Source: Acrocarpospora pleiomorpha
GTDB taxonomy: Bacteria > Actinomycetota > Actinomycetes > Streptosporangiales > Streptosporangiaceae
Direction: 5' to 3'
Assembly (NCBI RefSeq): GCF_009687885.1
Contig: NZ_BLAF01000004.1
Location: forward strand, 309,260 to 373,259
Length of the DNA stretch: 64,000 nt
Positions 42,881 to 51,975 of this stretch are shown here, piece by piece. Below the pieces are notes generated by a model. That model searched no databases. It had not been told where the DNA came from and worked only from the letters and a program-made list of their open reading frames with translations. Position numbers and translations under genes: made by a program. Position 1 is the first letter of the stretch. Each line of letters begins with the position of its first letter.

Positions 42881-44428
42881 TCACTTCTGCCACAGCAGTG
42901 CCGGCGCGGACCGCGTGGACTGGGGATAGCAGGCGAAGCGGAATCGCGAGGCGGGGTCCTTCTCCGCGTCGCTCAGCTTCTTGCCGAGGAGGAGCGTGGA
43001 CTGGGTTTGCTGGCCGTTGCTCAGGCCGACGGTCAGGTCTCTGTCGCTGACCTGGAGGATCAGTTCGTCCTGCGCGGTGATGTAGGTGTGGAACAGCGAG
43101 TTCGGGTGATGTTCGGCGTAGTCCCGGCCGCCGTGGAGCTTCACAAGTTTGCCGGGCAGCGAGCCTCCCCATGCGTGCATCGTGAGGTCGGCGTTGCGGA
43201 CCTTGTACATGAACGCGTCGCCGAAGCGGATCGGCTTGAACAGCGAGTTGTCATGGGTCTGGGCATAGTTCAGGTCCCCGGACAGGACCAGGGAGCTTCC
43301 GTCGACCGAGCCGTTGATGGCGGTCACCGTAAGGTTGTCCTGAGCCTGGGCCCGCAGGATGACGTACTGATCGTCGTTGCACGGCGACAGCCGGGTCTTG
43401 AACAACGTCGGGATGGGCAGACGGACCTGCGCCTGGAGCCCCTGCTTGATGGCCCGGTACTCGTCGGTAATGTAGATGTCGCGAATCTCGGCCTGGTAGG
43501 GCAGGGCCTGGCGGGCGGCCTCGGCCAGGACGTCCTTGTAGGCCTGATCCTGGACCGGGCCAGGGAGGATTCCACTCCAGGTCAGCACGCCGCTGGTCCA
43601 CAGCCGCTCCTCGGTCTCGTCGTCGACCAGATGGATCTTGAACTTCGAGACGCAGCTCACTGTCTGGCACGTGCTGCCGAGGCTCTCCGAGCGCGTGACG
43701 AACCTATTCTGGATGTACTGTTCGAGCTTGCCTTCGAGAGCGGCGAGGTAGTCGAGGCTTTCTTGCGCCTCTCGCACGCGGGCCGATCCCAGGGTGCGCC
43801 ACTTCTCCACCCGGAGCGTCTCGAGTTCGTAAGCCAGGGTGAGGGTGCCGAGCTTGATACTCGCCAGGGCGGCCATGCCCGGGATCGCCCGGAAACTCAG
43901 GGTGCTCCCCGTCTGCTCGGTCGTGCTGAGCGCGCCCCAGATGTCGTCGAGGTCGTCCACCTGGGCCATACGGTTCGCGTCCGTGGGATTGCTGGAGTAC
44001 TTCAGCTCCTTCAAGATGTTGATCTGGTCGTTGATTTCATTTCCGAAGATCGTCAGTGTGTTCTCGTCGTACACGATTTCGGCCTGTTGCCTGGCGATCT
44101 CCATCATCATCTGGGCCACGTTCTGGCCGCCGCACAGCCAGTTCTTGCTGATGTCGGACAAGAAACCGAAGAGGCTCGCGAGCTGCCCGATGCCTGGGAT
44201 GATGCCCGCGACGGCACTGATGGTGCCGAATACGGATTCCGCCTGGCAGTCGGCACGAGCGGCCGCGCTCGCGGGGCCGGCATTCGCCAGCGCCGCGCTC
44301 GGCGCCAGCATGAGCATGGCGAGGAGTCCCGCCACCAGTTTGGTACGCGGCTTACGCCGGCGTCTCTTCCCCGTCATCGCGCCGGGCATCGTCTCTAACG
44401 ATAATTCGACGGCATTGCTGTTCGGCAT
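42881..44428 (-). CDS. Large secreted protein of unknown function
   Basis: The 515-residue protein has a basic N-terminus, a signal peptide (LVAGLLAMLMLAPSAALA) and a helical N-terminal half with a hydrophobic hairpin-like stretch (VFGTISAVAGIIPGIGQL then ASLFGFL). Its C-terminal ~200 residues are beta-rich with repeats of the form YVILRAQAQDNLTV, FMYKVRNADLTM, LILQVSDRDLTV. The layout recalls pore-forming toxins (helical bundle plus carbohydrate-binding beta domain), but no family is recognised. Start 44428 is uncertain; internal Mets at 44389 and 44377 also precede the signal peptide. Confidence 0.65.
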   Translation of the reverse strand: MPNSNAVELSLETMPGAMTGKRRRRKPRTKLVAGLLAMLMLAPSAALANAGPASAAARADCQAESVFGTISAVAGIIPGIGQLASLFGFLSDISKNWLCGGQNVAQMMMEIARQQAEIVYDENTLTIFGNEINDQINILKELKYSSNPTDANRMAQVDDLDDIWGALSTTEQTGSTLSFRAIPGMAALASIKLGTLTLAYELETLRVEKWRTLGSARVREAQESLDYLAALEGKLEQYIQNRFVTRSESLGSTCQTVSCVSKFKIHLVDDETEERLWTSGVLTWSGILPGPVQDQAYKDVLAEAARQALPYQAEIRDIYITDEYRAIKQGLQAQVRLPIPTLFKTRLSPCNDDQYVILRAQAQDNLTVTAINGSVDGSSLVLSGDLNYAQTHDNSLFKPIRFGDAFMYKVRNADLTMHAWGGSLPGKLVKLHGGRDYAEHHPNSLFHTYITAQDELILQVSDRDLTVGLSNGQQTQSTLLLGKKLSDAEKDPASRFRFACYPQSTRSAPALLWQK

Positions 44429-44989
44429 TGTTCCGACACATTCCTTCCCTTGTTACCGACACACCCGCGTGCGGGATCTGCGCCACTCGCCCTCTGGCGG
44501 GTGGCGTGAGTGAAAAACAGTGGTGAGTCCCGGCGGCCGGATGGCCGCCTTCCCCTCGTGGCTGAGCCGCGCCAACTGCGGGCGAGCACTTTCCGGATGC
44601 CTTACGGAGGGCAGCGAGCAACACATGTGTGAACTCGCCGAAATCTTATGCCGGGCAGAACCGGGAACACCTGAGGGAAGTATGAGGAAGAAATGAGGAA
44701 GTCTGAGCAGATGACCGACGGGGCGTTTTTCGGCATGTCAACCCGGGAACATTCCGTTTCCCCCGGCACGGAATACCTCGGTTTCAGGATCGCAGTCGTC
44801 ACCATCACGGAAGTTTCCGTTTCGATCACGGTTCGCGGGCTTGAGACTTGCGCGAACCGGTCGGGAGCGCGCTCTGAGCGGGTTGGTGCGGCCCGCGTTC
44901 CATACGGCCGGCAGGGCGCCGCAGCGTGAGAGGAACGTGGCCCACACCGGCCGGAGACGGTCAACGGATGATCCGGATAGACTGCGACG
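44429..44989. other. 561-bp intergenic region with hairpin upstream of the secreted protein gene
   Basis: CGCCACTCGCC (44481-44491) and GGCGGGTGGCG (44496-44506) form an 11-bp inverted repeat with one G-T-type mismatch and a CTCT loop, 53-78 bp upstream of the minus-strand gene. It could be a leader hairpin or operator. The region around 44630-44840 is AT-richer than average and holds no convincing gene. TAGACT (44978-44983) lies 6 nt before the GTG at 44990 and is the likely -10 of that gene. Confidence 0.45.
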
Positions 44990-46237
44990 GTGGGCTCGGA
45001 AACGTACCACTTCGGACAGTTCGACCTGGACCCAAGCCGCGGCCAACTCTGCTGCAACCGGCGGCCGATCCGCATCAAGCCCCAGATTTTTGCCCTGCTC
45101 TGCTACCTCGTGGAGCACCGCGACCGGGTGGTGTCTCCAAGGGAACTGCTGGAAACGGTTTGGGGCAGTGAATTCGTCACCCGGGCCGCCCTCACCACCG
45201 CACTGCGCGCCGTCCGCCTGACGATCGGCGACACCGGCCGCGAGCAGCGGTTCATCCGTACCGTACAGGGGCGCGGCTACCAGTTCATAGCGGCGACGAC
45301 GGTAGCGACGGCCGAATCCTCTTCGGCCGCAGGGGCGGCTACGAGGGCCGTACCGGTCGCCGCGGTCGAAACCACTACGGGGGCCCGCGACACCATCCGG
45401 TTCTGCCGGACGGCGGACGGCGCGCGCGTCGCCTGGGCCGTCACCGGCGCCGGGCCTCCCTTGGTCAGGACCGCCAATTGGCTGAGCCAGATGGACCTGG
45501 AACGCACTATGCCCATGTTCACCCACTGGTTCGAGGGCCTGACCCGCGGCCGGCGGCTGATCCGCTACGACGAGCGGGGCTACGGCCTGTCCGACTGGAC
45601 GACGGGCTTCACCCTGGAGGAGTGGATCGAGGACCTGGACGCCGTGGCCGACGCGGCGGGGCTCGATCGCTTCCCACTGCTCGGCGTCTCCCAGGGCGGC
45701 CCGCTGGCGGTGGCGTACGCCGCGCGCCGGCCCGAACGGGTCAGCCGGCTGGTCCTGAACGCGGCCTACGCCCGCGGCCGGATCGCCCGGGCGCGCGACG
45801 CCGCCGAGCACGACGAGGCGGACCTCGACCTCAAACTCACCCTGGCCGGGTGGCACGCCCAGGACCACAGCTATCAGCGGTTCTTCGGCTCCCAGTTCTT
45901 CGCCGGAAGTCCGCCGCAGCGATGGGATGAGTTCACCAGCTACCAGAAACGGTCGGTCTCGTCGGCCAACGGGGCCCGCTTTTTGGAGGAGCAATCCCGC
46001 CTCGACGTCTCCGACCTCGCCCACCGGGTCTCCTGCCCGACGCTGATCGTTCATTCCCGCGACGATCCACGCGTTCCCGTCTCGCAGGCGGCGGAACTGG
46101 CCCAACTCATCGCCGACAGCCGACTGGTCCTGCTCGACGGCCGCAACCATCTGCTCACGGCCGACGAACCGGCCTGGCCCCGGTTTCTGGACGAACTGGA
46201 CGCCTTCCTGGCAGAGGAAGAGCCCGGCCGCGGGTGA
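44990..46237 (+). CDS. Winged-helix DNA-binding domain fused to alpha/beta hydrolase (copy 1)
   Basis: Residues 1-100 are an OmpR/CadC-type winged helix (LVEHRDRVVSPRELLETVWG, then FIRTVQGRGYQFIA). Residues ~135-410 form an alpha/beta hydrolase with nucleophile Ser in GVSQGGPLAV, Asp in HSRDDPRVP and His in GRNHLL. There is no receiver or membrane segment between them, so it may bind DNA in response to a small ester or lactone-like ligand. The GTG start follows a -10-like TAGACT by 6 nt, implying a leaderless mRNA. 415 residues; paralogous to the next gene. Confidence 0.85.
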   Translation: MGSETYHFGQFDLDPSRGQLCCNRRPIRIKPQIFALLCYLVEHRDRVVSPRELLETVWGSEFVTRAALTTALRAVRLTIGDTGREQRFIRTVQGRGYQFIAATTVATAESSSAAGAATRAVPVAAVETTTGARDTIRFCRTADGARVAWAVTGAGPPLVRTANWLSQMDLERTMPMFTHWFEGLTRGRRLIRYDERGYGLSDWTTGFTLEEWIEDLDAVADAAGLDRFPLLGVSQGGPLAVAYAARRPERVSRLVLNAAYARGRIARARDAAEHDEADLDLKLTLAGWHAQDHSYQRFFGSQFFAGSPPQRWDEFTSYQKRSVSSANGARFLEEQSRLDVSDLAHRVSCPTLIVHSRDDPRVPVSQAAELAQLIADSRLVLLDGRNHLLTADEPAWPRFLDELDAFLAEEEPGRG

Positions 46238-46445
46238 GCCGCGCACGCACATCAGTTCAGATCCCCAGCTCGTCGCGCCCACGACATCGTTCTCATACCT
46301 GGCATTCAGCCGGAAGCTGGCTATAGCGGTGCCCATGCCGTCGTGGCCAGCGGCTGTTCCAGTGGGGACTCCACCGTCCGTGGACCCCGGAGTGTTCAGG
46401 CCGCACCGAAATCGGGTTCCGAGCTGCGGCTTATAAGCTGCGCCA

Positions 46446-47678
46446 ATGGCTGGAGAGATGTTCCGCTTCGAAGAGTACGAATTAGACATCGCTGGTCATC
46501 AGCTGCGCCGGGGCGGTGAGCCGGTCCATGTGGAGCCGCGGGCTTTTGATCTGCTGTGTCACCTGGTGGCCTACCGGGATCGGGTGGTGTCGAAGAATGA
46601 GCTGCTCGACGAGGTATGGGGTGACCGTTTCGTCAGCGAGGCCGCGCTCACCACGGCGTTACGGACCGCACGCCTGGCGATCGGGGACACTGGCGAGCAG
46701 CAGCGGTTGATCCGCACCGTGCACCGGCGGGGCTACCAGTTCGTGGCCCCGGCCTCGGTGGTTCGGTCTGGTCCTGCGGCCGAACCCGGGCAGGGTCAGG
46801 GCGTCGGGGCGGCAGCGGTGAGAGAGCCGGCCGGCGCGGACCATCAGTTGATCCGGTTCTGTCAGGCCGAGGACGGCACCCGTATCGCCTACGCCACCGT
46901 CGGCACGGGCCCGCCGCTGCTGAAAGCGGCGAACTGGATGAGCCACCTCGACCTGGAGTGGACCACGCCGGTGTGGTCGCATTGGCTGGCCGGCCTGGCC
47001 CGCGACCGCCAGCTGATCCGCTACGACGAGCGGGGGTGCGGCCTGTCGGACTGGCAGGTGCCCAGCTTCAGCTTCGAGGACTGGGTCGATGACCTGGACA
47101 CCGTCGTCGAGGCGGCAGGACTCGACCGATTCCCGCTGCTCGGCGTCTCACAAGGCGGCGCGGTAGCGATGGCGTACGCCGCGCGCCGTCCCGAGCGGGT
47201 CACCCGGTTGATCCTCGCCGGGGCCTACGCCCAGGGACGGCAGGTCCGGGCGCGCGACGACGCCGAACGCGCCGCGGCCGCCCTCGACCTGGAACTGGCC
47301 CGAGTGGGCTGGAGCACCCAGGATCCCAGCTTTCTGCAGGTCTTCGCCTCCCAGTTCCTGCCCGATGGCACGCCGCAGGACTGGGAGGAGTTCATCGCGT
47401 TTCAGCGGCGGACGACCTCACCGGCCAACGGAGTCCGGTTCCTGGAGGAGTTCGCCCGGATCGATGTGTCCGCTATCGCCCACCGGGTCGCCTGCCCGAC
47501 GCTGATCCTGCACTCCCGCGACGACGCGCGCGTCCCGGCCTCACAGGCCAACGAGTTGGCTGCCCTCATCCCCGACAGCCGGCTGGTCCTGCTCGACAGC
47601 CGCAACCACCTGCTCACCTCGTCCGAACTGGCCTGGGCCGAATTCCTGACCCGCATCGACGCCTTCCTGACCGAATGA
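46446..47678 (+). CDS. Winged-helix DNA-binding domain fused to alpha/beta hydrolase (copy 2)
   Basis: The 410-residue paralogue of the preceding gene has the same order: winged helix (HLVAYRDRVVSKNELLDEVWG, RTVHRRGYQFVA), variable linker, then hydrolase with GVSQGGAVAM, HSRDDARVP and SRNHLL. The hydrolase domains are the more similar parts. TATAAG (46432-46437) lies 8 nt before ATG 46446 and no Shine-Dalgarno is seen, so it too appears leaderless. Tandem duplication with separate promoters. The hydrolase triad is intact, so it may turn over its own ligand. Confidence 0.85.
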   Translation: MAGEMFRFEEYELDIAGHQLRRGGEPVHVEPRAFDLLCHLVAYRDRVVSKNELLDEVWGDRFVSEAALTTALRTARLAIGDTGEQQRLIRTVHRRGYQFVAPASVVRSGPAAEPGQGQGVGAAAVREPAGADHQLIRFCQAEDGTRIAYATVGTGPPLLKAANWMSHLDLEWTTPVWSHWLAGLARDRQLIRYDERGCGLSDWQVPSFSFEDWVDDLDTVVEAAGLDRFPLLGVSQGGAVAMAYAARRPERVTRLILAGAYAQGRQVRARDDAERAAAALDLELARVGWSTQDPSFLQVFASQFLPDGTPQDWEEFIAFQRRTTSPANGVRFLEEFARIDVSAIAHRVACPTLILHSRDDARVPASQANELAALIPDSRLVLLDSRNHLLTSSELAWAEFLTRIDAFLTE

Positions 47679-47684
47679 ACCCGG

Positions 47685-49049
47685 CTACCCGACCGGGCTG
47701 CCGGCTTCACGACCCGCTGGATTTCGTCGCCGCCACCGGGAGCGGCGGGCGGCCAGCAGGACCCTCACAACCATGGCTGGGGTCATCAGCGATGCGGGGC
47801 GGGCGAGCAGGTTCTGCACCCGCAGCGTCTGGCGGGCCACCGGGATCGAGGTGCGGCAGGCCCGCGACACCATGTCGAGGTAGCGGTTGAGCAGGCCAGT
47901 GCCCACCGATTCCGGGCCGCTGGTGCAGGCGTCGACGAAGTCGGCCGCAGCGGCAAGCCTCCACGGCGCGTCGACCACCTTGGCGGCCTGCCGGTAGAAG
48001 GCACGGGCCAGTTGCGGCGAGGTGAGGCCATGGCGGGCGATGGCCCGGCCCAGGGCTTGGGCCTGCAGGGCCGCCGACAACATCCCCTGCGCGTGGAGGG
48101 GGTTGAGGCTGCAGATGGCATCGCCGAGCACCAAGAACCCCGCCGGAGTCCGGTCCAGCCGTTCCACGTGGCGGCGCCGGCTGGTGGGCATCCGATAGGT
48201 CAGTACCGGTGTCAGTGCCTCGGTCCGGGCCAGGACGTCGGCGATCAGCGGCGACGGCAGGCAACGGGCGAAGTCCGCGTACGCGGCTGGCTCGATCGGG
48301 GGTGCCTCGTCGTGGAAGGAGCCGAGCGTGATGATCCATCGGTTGCCCTCCGCCGGCACCATACGGCCCATGCGGTGGCTGCATGCCAGGTCGTCGACCT
48401 CGATGGCGACGGCGCGGGTGAGGTCGTCCGGCTGTCGCGGCACCACTCGCGTGCCGCAGGCCAGGTCGATGTGGACAGCCGATACCTCGGGTGCTGGGAA
48501 CCCCCTTTCGGCCAGCAGGTCCAGGAAACGGGTATGGCGGCCGGAGCACGCGACCACCAGGTCGGCCCGGTGCTGCGCGCCGTCGACCTGAACACCGACC
48601 ACCCTGCCATCCTCAAGAATCAGCCCGTCCACCGCTGTTTCGTCAGCGATCGACACGTTGGGCCGTTGCCGCAGCAACCGCCTGTGGACTGTTGTCTCAA
48701 GCAGGGGCCGGCTCATGGATAAGGCGCACAAGCCGAGATCGGACGCTGTCCAGGAGGCGCCCCCTTGGCGCCACACCAGTCCGCCGGCGTCGAGGGGAAC
48801 CGCGCCCCCTGCCCGCAGTTCGTCGGCCAGGCCCGGAAACCAGCCATCCAGCAGCGACTGACCGGCAGCCAGCAAGACATGGGCGTGGCGTCCCTGCGGG
48901 ACACCGCTACGCGGGATCGCCTCCTCGGGCAGGTGATCCCGCTCCAAGATCCGCACCCGGTCGACATGGTCACTCAAGACCCGGGCGGTCACCAGACCGG
49001 CCATACCCGCGCCGATGACTATCGCGCTGCTGCCCTCACGCCTGCTCAC
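47685..49049 (-). CDS. FAD-dependent monooxygenase/oxidoreductase
   Basis: The 454-residue flavoprotein has the N-terminal dinucleotide motif AIVIGAGMAGLV, the second FAD motif FLVLGDAICSLNP and HAQGMLSAALQA. This resembles the geranylgeranyl-reductase/aromatic hydroxylase-like superfamily. Its GTG start lies 40 bp after the acyl-CoA ligase stop, so the two are probably one operon. Joint action on an activated acyl or lipid substrate is inferred. It converges on the second winged-helix hydrolase, 6 bp away. Confidence 0.85.
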   Translation of the reverse strand: MSRREGSSAIVIGAGMAGLVTARVLSDHVDRVRILERDHLPEEAIPRSGVPQGRHAHVLLAAGQSLLDGWFPGLADELRAGGAVPLDAGGLVWRQGGASWTASDLGLCALSMSRPLLETTVHRRLLRQRPNVSIADETAVDGLILEDGRVVGVQVDGAQHRADLVVACSGRHTRFLDLLAERGFPAPEVSAVHIDLACGTRVVPRQPDDLTRAVAIEVDDLACSHRMGRMVPAEGNRWIITLGSFHDEAPPIEPAAYADFARCLPSPLIADVLARTEALTPVLTYRMPTSRRRHVERLDRTPAGFLVLGDAICSLNPLHAQGMLSAALQAQALGRAIARHGLTSPQLARAFYRQAAKVVDAPWRLAAAADFVDACTSGPESVGTGLLNRYLDMVSRACRTSIPVARQTLRVQNLLARPASLMTPAMVVRVLLAARRSRWRRRNPAGREAGSPVG

Positions 49050-49089
49050 CGTGCCCGCCTTTCCGGCTCACACCCGGGCCGACTCCGGA

Positions 49090-50928
49090 CTAGAAGGCGG
49101 CCGAGGCAGCTGCCGGTGCGAGGGCCGGTTCGGGTTCGAGGACGCCCGCTCCTGGTCGGTCGGCGTACAGCGCTTCGATCTCGGCGGCGTACTTCTCAGC
49201 GACCGGCCTGCGGCGTAGTTTCGAGGTCAGGGTGAGCTCGTCTCCGCCCGGCTCCCAGAAGACCGGCAGGATCTGGAACCGCTTGATCTGTTCGGCCCGG
49301 GACAGCTTGGCGTTGCCCGCGGCGATCCCCGCCGTGATCTGGCGAACCACGTCCGCATCGGCGGCGAGCGCCGCGGCGGAGGTGTCCGGGAGCCCGTGCC
49401 GGGCGGCGTAGGCGGCTGCGGCGTCGGCGTCCAGCACGGCCAGCGCGGTGTTGTACGGCCGCCCGTCCCCGATGGTGGCGATGCCGCCGAGCAGGGGGCA
49501 TGTGGCCTTCATGACGTTCTCGATGTGCGCCGGTGACATGTTCTTGCCGGCCGCGTTGATGATGAGTTCCTTCTTACGGTCGACGACGGTGAGGTAGCCG
49601 TCGCCGTCCACGGTCATCACATCGCCGGTGTGCAACCAGCCGTCACCGTCGATCGCCTCCGCGGTTTTCGCCGGTTGCCCCCGATAGCCTTTCATCACCA
49701 GGGGCCCGCGTACCAGGAACTCCCCGTCCTCGGCGATCCTGCCCTCCATCCCGGGCAGCAGCCGGCCCACCGTGCCCAGCCGGTGCTCGGCCGGCGATGC
49801 CACGCTGGCGACACAGCTCAGCTCCGACATGCCCCAGACCTCCGCGATTGGGACACCCAGCCCGCTGAAGAAGGCCAGGACCTCCTTCGGGATCGGCGCC
49901 GCGCCGGAGACCGCCCACCTCAGCCGGTCCAACCCCAGCTTGGCGCGCAGCGCGGACAGGACCACCTCGTCGGCCTTGGCGTACTCGGCGGCCAGCTCCG
50001 CGGGCAACTCCGATCCGGTCATGCCGGCCTCGGCCTTGCGCGCGGCGACGTCCAGCGCCCACAGCAGCCCCTGACGCCTGGTCTCGTCCGGCTCGGCCGC
50101 CACGCTCGCGAGGATGCCCGCCTTGAGCTTCTCCCACACGCGGGGCACGGATGCCCAGATCGTGGGCCGGCAGTCGGCGAGCGCCACGGCGATCTGCCGC
50201 GCGTCAGGCACCACGGTGATCTGGGTGCCCATCGTCTCCTGGAAATACAGGGCGGCCACCCGGTCGGCGATGTGCGCGCTCGGCAGGAAGGACGTGGTCC
50301 GGTCGCCGAACGCTATGGGGAGCACCTCGGTGACGGCGTACACCTCGAACAGCAGGTTCTCGTGGGTCATCTCCACGCCCTTGGGCTCGCCGGTCGTTCC
50401 CGAGGTGTAGATCAGTGTCAACACGTCGTCCGGCCGCACCGCCCGCCACGCCGCCTCGAAGTCGAAGCCCGGTGAACCGCGGCCGACGAGCTCCTGGACG
50501 CTGATGGTGCCCTCCGGCGTGCCATCGACGCACACCACGTGTTCGACCGGGGCCCCGCAACGCCGGATCCGCTCGACGTACTGCCCCTCGCACATCACGA
50601 CCTTCGTACCGGAACTGGCCAGCACATGGGCCAGCTGCTCGGGGGCCAGCGTGTTGTACACCGAGAACGAGGTGGCGCCGAGGTGCTGCGCCCCGACCTC
50701 CAGCGGATAGAACTCCAGCCGGTTGGCCATCATCAGCGCAACGGTGTCGCCTCGGCCCACCCCGATCGCGCTCAACCCGGCCGCGACCGCGCGTACCTCA
50801 TTCGAGTACTCCCTCCAGGTCAGGGTCCAGGTGCCGCCGACCGTGCGCAGGGCGACCGCGTCCGGATCCACCGCCGCTGTCCGCTGAAAAGCCTCGCAGT
50901 ACGTCTTGGGCCTCTCCGCATCGATCAT
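49090..50928 (-). CDS. Long-chain fatty acid--CoA ligase (AMP-forming, FadD15-like)
   Basis: The ~612-residue adenylate-forming enzyme has the P-loop-like YTSGTTGEPKGVEMTHENL, AWGMSEL-type motif (VWGMSELSCVA), GDGWLHTGDVMTVDGDGYLTVVDRKKELI and the C-terminal catalytic Lys region (SKLRR). It activates fatty acids as acyl-AMP and then acyl-CoA. I chose ATG 50928, with GGAG 4-5 nt upstream, over ATG 51012 or 51093 because the family usually starts near TYCEAFQRTA. It heads the operon with the flavoprotein. Confidence 0.92.
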   Translation of the reverse strand: MIDAERPKTYCEAFQRTAAVDPDAVALRTVGGTWTLTWREYSNEVRAVAAGLSAIGVGRGDTVALMMANRLEFYPLEVGAQHLGATSFSVYNTLAPEQLAHVLASSGTKVVMCEGQYVERIRRCGAPVEHVVCVDGTPEGTISVQELVGRGSPGFDFEAAWRAVRPDDVLTLIYTSGTTGEPKGVEMTHENLLFEVYAVTEVLPIAFGDRTTSFLPSAHIADRVAALYFQETMGTQITVVPDARQIAVALADCRPTIWASVPRVWEKLKAGILASVAAEPDETRRQGLLWALDVAARKAEAGMTGSELPAELAAEYAKADEVVLSALRAKLGLDRLRWAVSGAAPIPKEVLAFFSGLGVPIAEVWGMSELSCVASVASPAEHRLGTVGRLLPGMEGRIAEDGEFLVRGPLVMKGYRGQPAKTAEAIDGDGWLHTGDVMTVDGDGYLTVVDRKKELIINAAGKNMSPAHIENVMKATCPLLGGIATIGDGRPYNTALAVLDADAAAAYAARHGLPDTSAAALAADADVVRQITAGIAAGNAKLSRAEQIKRFQILPVFWEPGGDELTLTSKLRRRPVAEKYAAEIEALYADRPGAGVLEPEPALAPAAASAAF

Positions 50929-51243
50929 CGGGCTCCGTCCAGGATCTGGGCGATTGCCGGGCCCGGCCGTACCAGCGCCGCAGACGATGGCGGCGCCGTT
51001 GGGTGTGGTCATGTTCCGATCCCATCCTCCGATTCGGGTCCTCGGACCGGTAGCGGACCGGGACCGTTCGATCATCGAGCCGTCCCTAGGCACGCCGCTT
51101 GGTGGAAGTCTGAGGATTCTCTGAGGAAGTAATCAGATCCGGCATTCCGGGCCAACGTGCCCACATCTACGCTGGGGTCCCAATCGTCACGCAGCCAACT
51201 GGCGTTGTATCGCCAGTTCCCGCCCCCGCGCGCTCCCAGAATG

Positions 51244-51262
51244 CTGAACATTTGTTTAGTAT
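51244..51262 (+). promoter_or_regulatory. TetR operator overlapping the -10 of a leaderless tetR
   Basis: CTGAACATTTGTTTAG (51244-51259) is a near-perfect inverted repeat (one mismatch) overlapping TAGTAT (51257-51262), which lies 7 nt before ATG 51270. This arrangement predicts autorepression of a leaderless gene. A related element (42677-42691) precedes the truncated copy. Confidence 0.65.
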
Positions 51263-51269
51263 TCTGTGC

Positions 51270-51938
51270 ATGCGTTCAGATTACCGTCCGAGTGGTGATC
51301 TCACCGCCCGCGCCCGGATCAGGGACGCGGCCCTGGACCTGTTCGGCGCCGAAGGGATCAACCGGGTGAGCGTGCGGGCCATCGCGGTCAAGGCCGGCGT
51401 CTCGCCCGCCCTGGTACTGCATCACTTCGGCTCCAAGCAGGGCCTACGCGCCGCCTGCGATCAGTACGTGATCTCACGAGTCAGGGGCGAACCCGACCAT
51501 TCGGAGGCCCCTGATACCCGCGATGCCGGAGTGGACTGGGAGAACACCGCCGGGCTCGGGGCCATGCTGGAGGCCGCCGGATCGGTACGGCGCTACCTGG
51601 CCCGCGCCTTCCTGGACGGCACCCCCCAGGCGGCCGCCCTGTTCGACGAGATCGTCCGCACCACCGGCGCCTGGCTGGAGCGCGGCGCCGAAGAGGGGTG
51701 GGCCCGCCCGGCCGACGACCCCCGCGCACGTGCCGCCATCTACGTGACCTGGCTGCTGGCGCCGCTGGCCTTCGACGCCCACCTGGCCCGGGTCCTGGAG
51801 GTGGCCGATCTGCACGACCTCGACGCCACCCTGCGCTACTCCCGCGCCGCCCTGGACATCTACACCCACGGCCTGTTCACCGACGAGCGCGCCCTGACCG
51901 CCTGGGACGCCATAACCGCCGCCCGGAGAACCCGATGA
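51270..51938 (+). CDS. TetR family transcriptional regulator
   Basis: The 222-residue protein has an N-terminal helix-turn-helix (ARIRDAALDLFGAEGINRVSVRAIAVKAGVSPALVLHHFGSK) and a C-terminal all-helical ligand domain. The ATG at 51270 is preferred over upstream codons because it aligns with the -10. The glycosyltransferase begins 37 bp downstream, so the regulator probably controls both. Ligand unknown; TetR-glycosyltransferase pairs often respond to the antibiotic or lipid that is glycosylated. Confidence 0.9.
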   Translation: MRSDYRPSGDLTARARIRDAALDLFGAEGINRVSVRAIAVKAGVSPALVLHHFGSKQGLRAACDQYVISRVRGEPDHSEAPDTRDAGVDWENTAGLGAMLEAAGSVRRYLARAFLDGTPQAAALFDEIVRTTGAWLERGAEEGWARPADDPRARAAIYVTWLLAPLAFDAHLARVLEVADLHDLDATLRYSRAALDIYTHGLFTDERALTAWDAITAARRTR

Positions 51939-51975
51939 ACAACCCGACGATGAACCGGAGGAAGGAGCCGCGCCG

